NCBI GenBank assembly: GCA_016124755.1
Contig: WGNA01000006.1
Location: 124,001-188,000, forward strand
DNA from: Bacteroidota bacterium
GTDB lineage: Bacteria; Bacteroidota; Bacteroidia; NS11-12g; UBA9320
DNA length: 64,000 bases
Reading direction: 5' to 3'
The notes under the pieces were generated by a model that worked only from the letters and a program-made list of their open reading frames with translations, did no database searches and was not told the DNA's origin. Positions 63,674 through 64,000 of this stretch are shown in pieces (the first letter of the stretch is position 1; every line of letters starts with the position of its first letter). A program made the translations under genes and the position numbers.

Positions 63674-64000
63674 TCAATTACTGATTAGAATAAATTTTAA
63701 TGTATAAGAGGCGAACCCCGACTGCAGATACACGTAGTAAACCCCGTTTTTTAGGTTACTGACGGAGATCAACGGATCTGATAGAGTAACTTTCCCTGAC
63801 TGAATTTCTCTGCCGTTTAACTCAAAAATGGTGTATGCAAGAAGTGCTTCATCAATTCCAACAATCCGTAGTTGATCATTATCGATTACAACTGAAAAGT
63901 CGTTATTCAATAAATTGTCGTCAATACCTACGATTTCCTTTTTATACACATATATAGAAGTATCAGATGGGCAACCATTTTTATCCGTAATTACACATTG
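63674..64000 (-). CDS. T9SS-sorted protein, C-terminal end (partial)
   Basis: The frame is open from the window edge (QCVITDKNGCPSDTSIYVYK, an Ig-like repeat ending) to the stop at 63674. The last 80 residues form a T9SS sorting domain: YTIFELNGREIQSGKV, LKNGVYYVYLQSGFAS and KFILISN. The start lies beyond the window. The remnant at 60626-60987 has the same layout and could be a relic of a related gene. Confidence 0.8.
   Translation of the reverse strand, partial: QCVITDKNGCPSDTSIYVYKKEIVGIDDNLLNNDFSVVIDNDQLRIVGIDEALLAYTIFELNGREIQSGKVTLSDPLISVSNLKNGVYYVYLQSGFASYTLKFILISN

Overview
The window looks like chromosomal DNA of a member of the Bacteroidota, most likely a Flavobacteriales-type organism. 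Type IX secretion (T9SS) sorting domains end several exported proteins, and a PorP/SprF-type outer-membrane protein is present. There is a sigma-70-like/FecR/TonB receptor/DUF4249 locus, and DUF5723 and DUF5683 proteins. Shine-Dalgarno sequences are essentially absent. Many gene starts follow a TAnnTTTG promoter element, the Bacteroidota housekeeping type. Genus and species cannot be read from the sequence. Coding density is high. I see no tRNA, rRNA, CRISPR array, prophage or complete insertion sequence.

Layout. 1-5.7 kb: end of a DinB-like gene, a small membrane protein, a START-like protein, a PAP2 phosphatase/GT39 glycosyltransferase pair, and a polytopic membrane protein followed by miaE. 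5.8-8.1 kb: two tandem secreted paralogs with an uncharacterised FIDHRGVACAVGY core, the first truncated. 8.2-14.1 kb: AtoE-like transporter with a free-methionine sulfoxide reductase, an MBL hydrolase, a membrane-anchored patatin, a MITE-like repeat, and a PorP/SprF protein. 14.2-17.2 kb: cca - pRiA4b-ORF3-like gene - miaA, a tRNA-maturation operon. 17.2-25.7 kb: envelope lipoproteins and outer-membrane proteins, a haem-binding protein and a SixA phosphatase. 25.7-32.1 kb: priA, trxB, a DUF2834 membrane protein, and etfB-etfA-bifunctional nuclease. 32.2-34.2 kb: TPR protein, thioesterase, T9SS protein. 34.2-39.5 kb: sigma factor, a 51-residue FecR-like fragment, FecR, TonB-dependent receptor with an STN domain, DUF4249 lipoprotein.

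39.5-44.5 kb: saccharopine dehydrogenase family enzyme, an AT-rich pair (WG-repeat protein plus HEPN-like protein), cytidine deaminase, and a four-helix-bundle gene bounded by inverted GCGAAAA-type repeats. 44.5-51.6 kb: argS, a thioredoxin-fold protein, an orphan oligopeptide-binding lipoprotein, an MBL hydrolase, then parA-parB-DUF5683. 51.7-58.2 kb: 3-hydroxybutyryl-CoA dehydrogenase, then a tight six-gene minus-strand run (ribD, DMT transporter, IMPACT/YigZ protein, M36-like T9SS metallopeptidase, pterin dehydratase, polysaccharide-deacetylase-like protein). 58.2-64 kb: prmC, an S1C protease, a frameshifted T9SS gene remnant, hutU, nitronate monooxygenase, and the 3' end of another T9SS protein.

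Most of the window is ordinary housekeeping and envelope biology. The least ordinary parts are the CAVG paralog pair, the HEPN/WG pair, the FecR fragment, the repeat-bounded four-helix cassette, the MITE-like element, and a recurrent promoter-start arrangement that implies leaderless mRNAs. None of these is strong evidence of a new system by itself.
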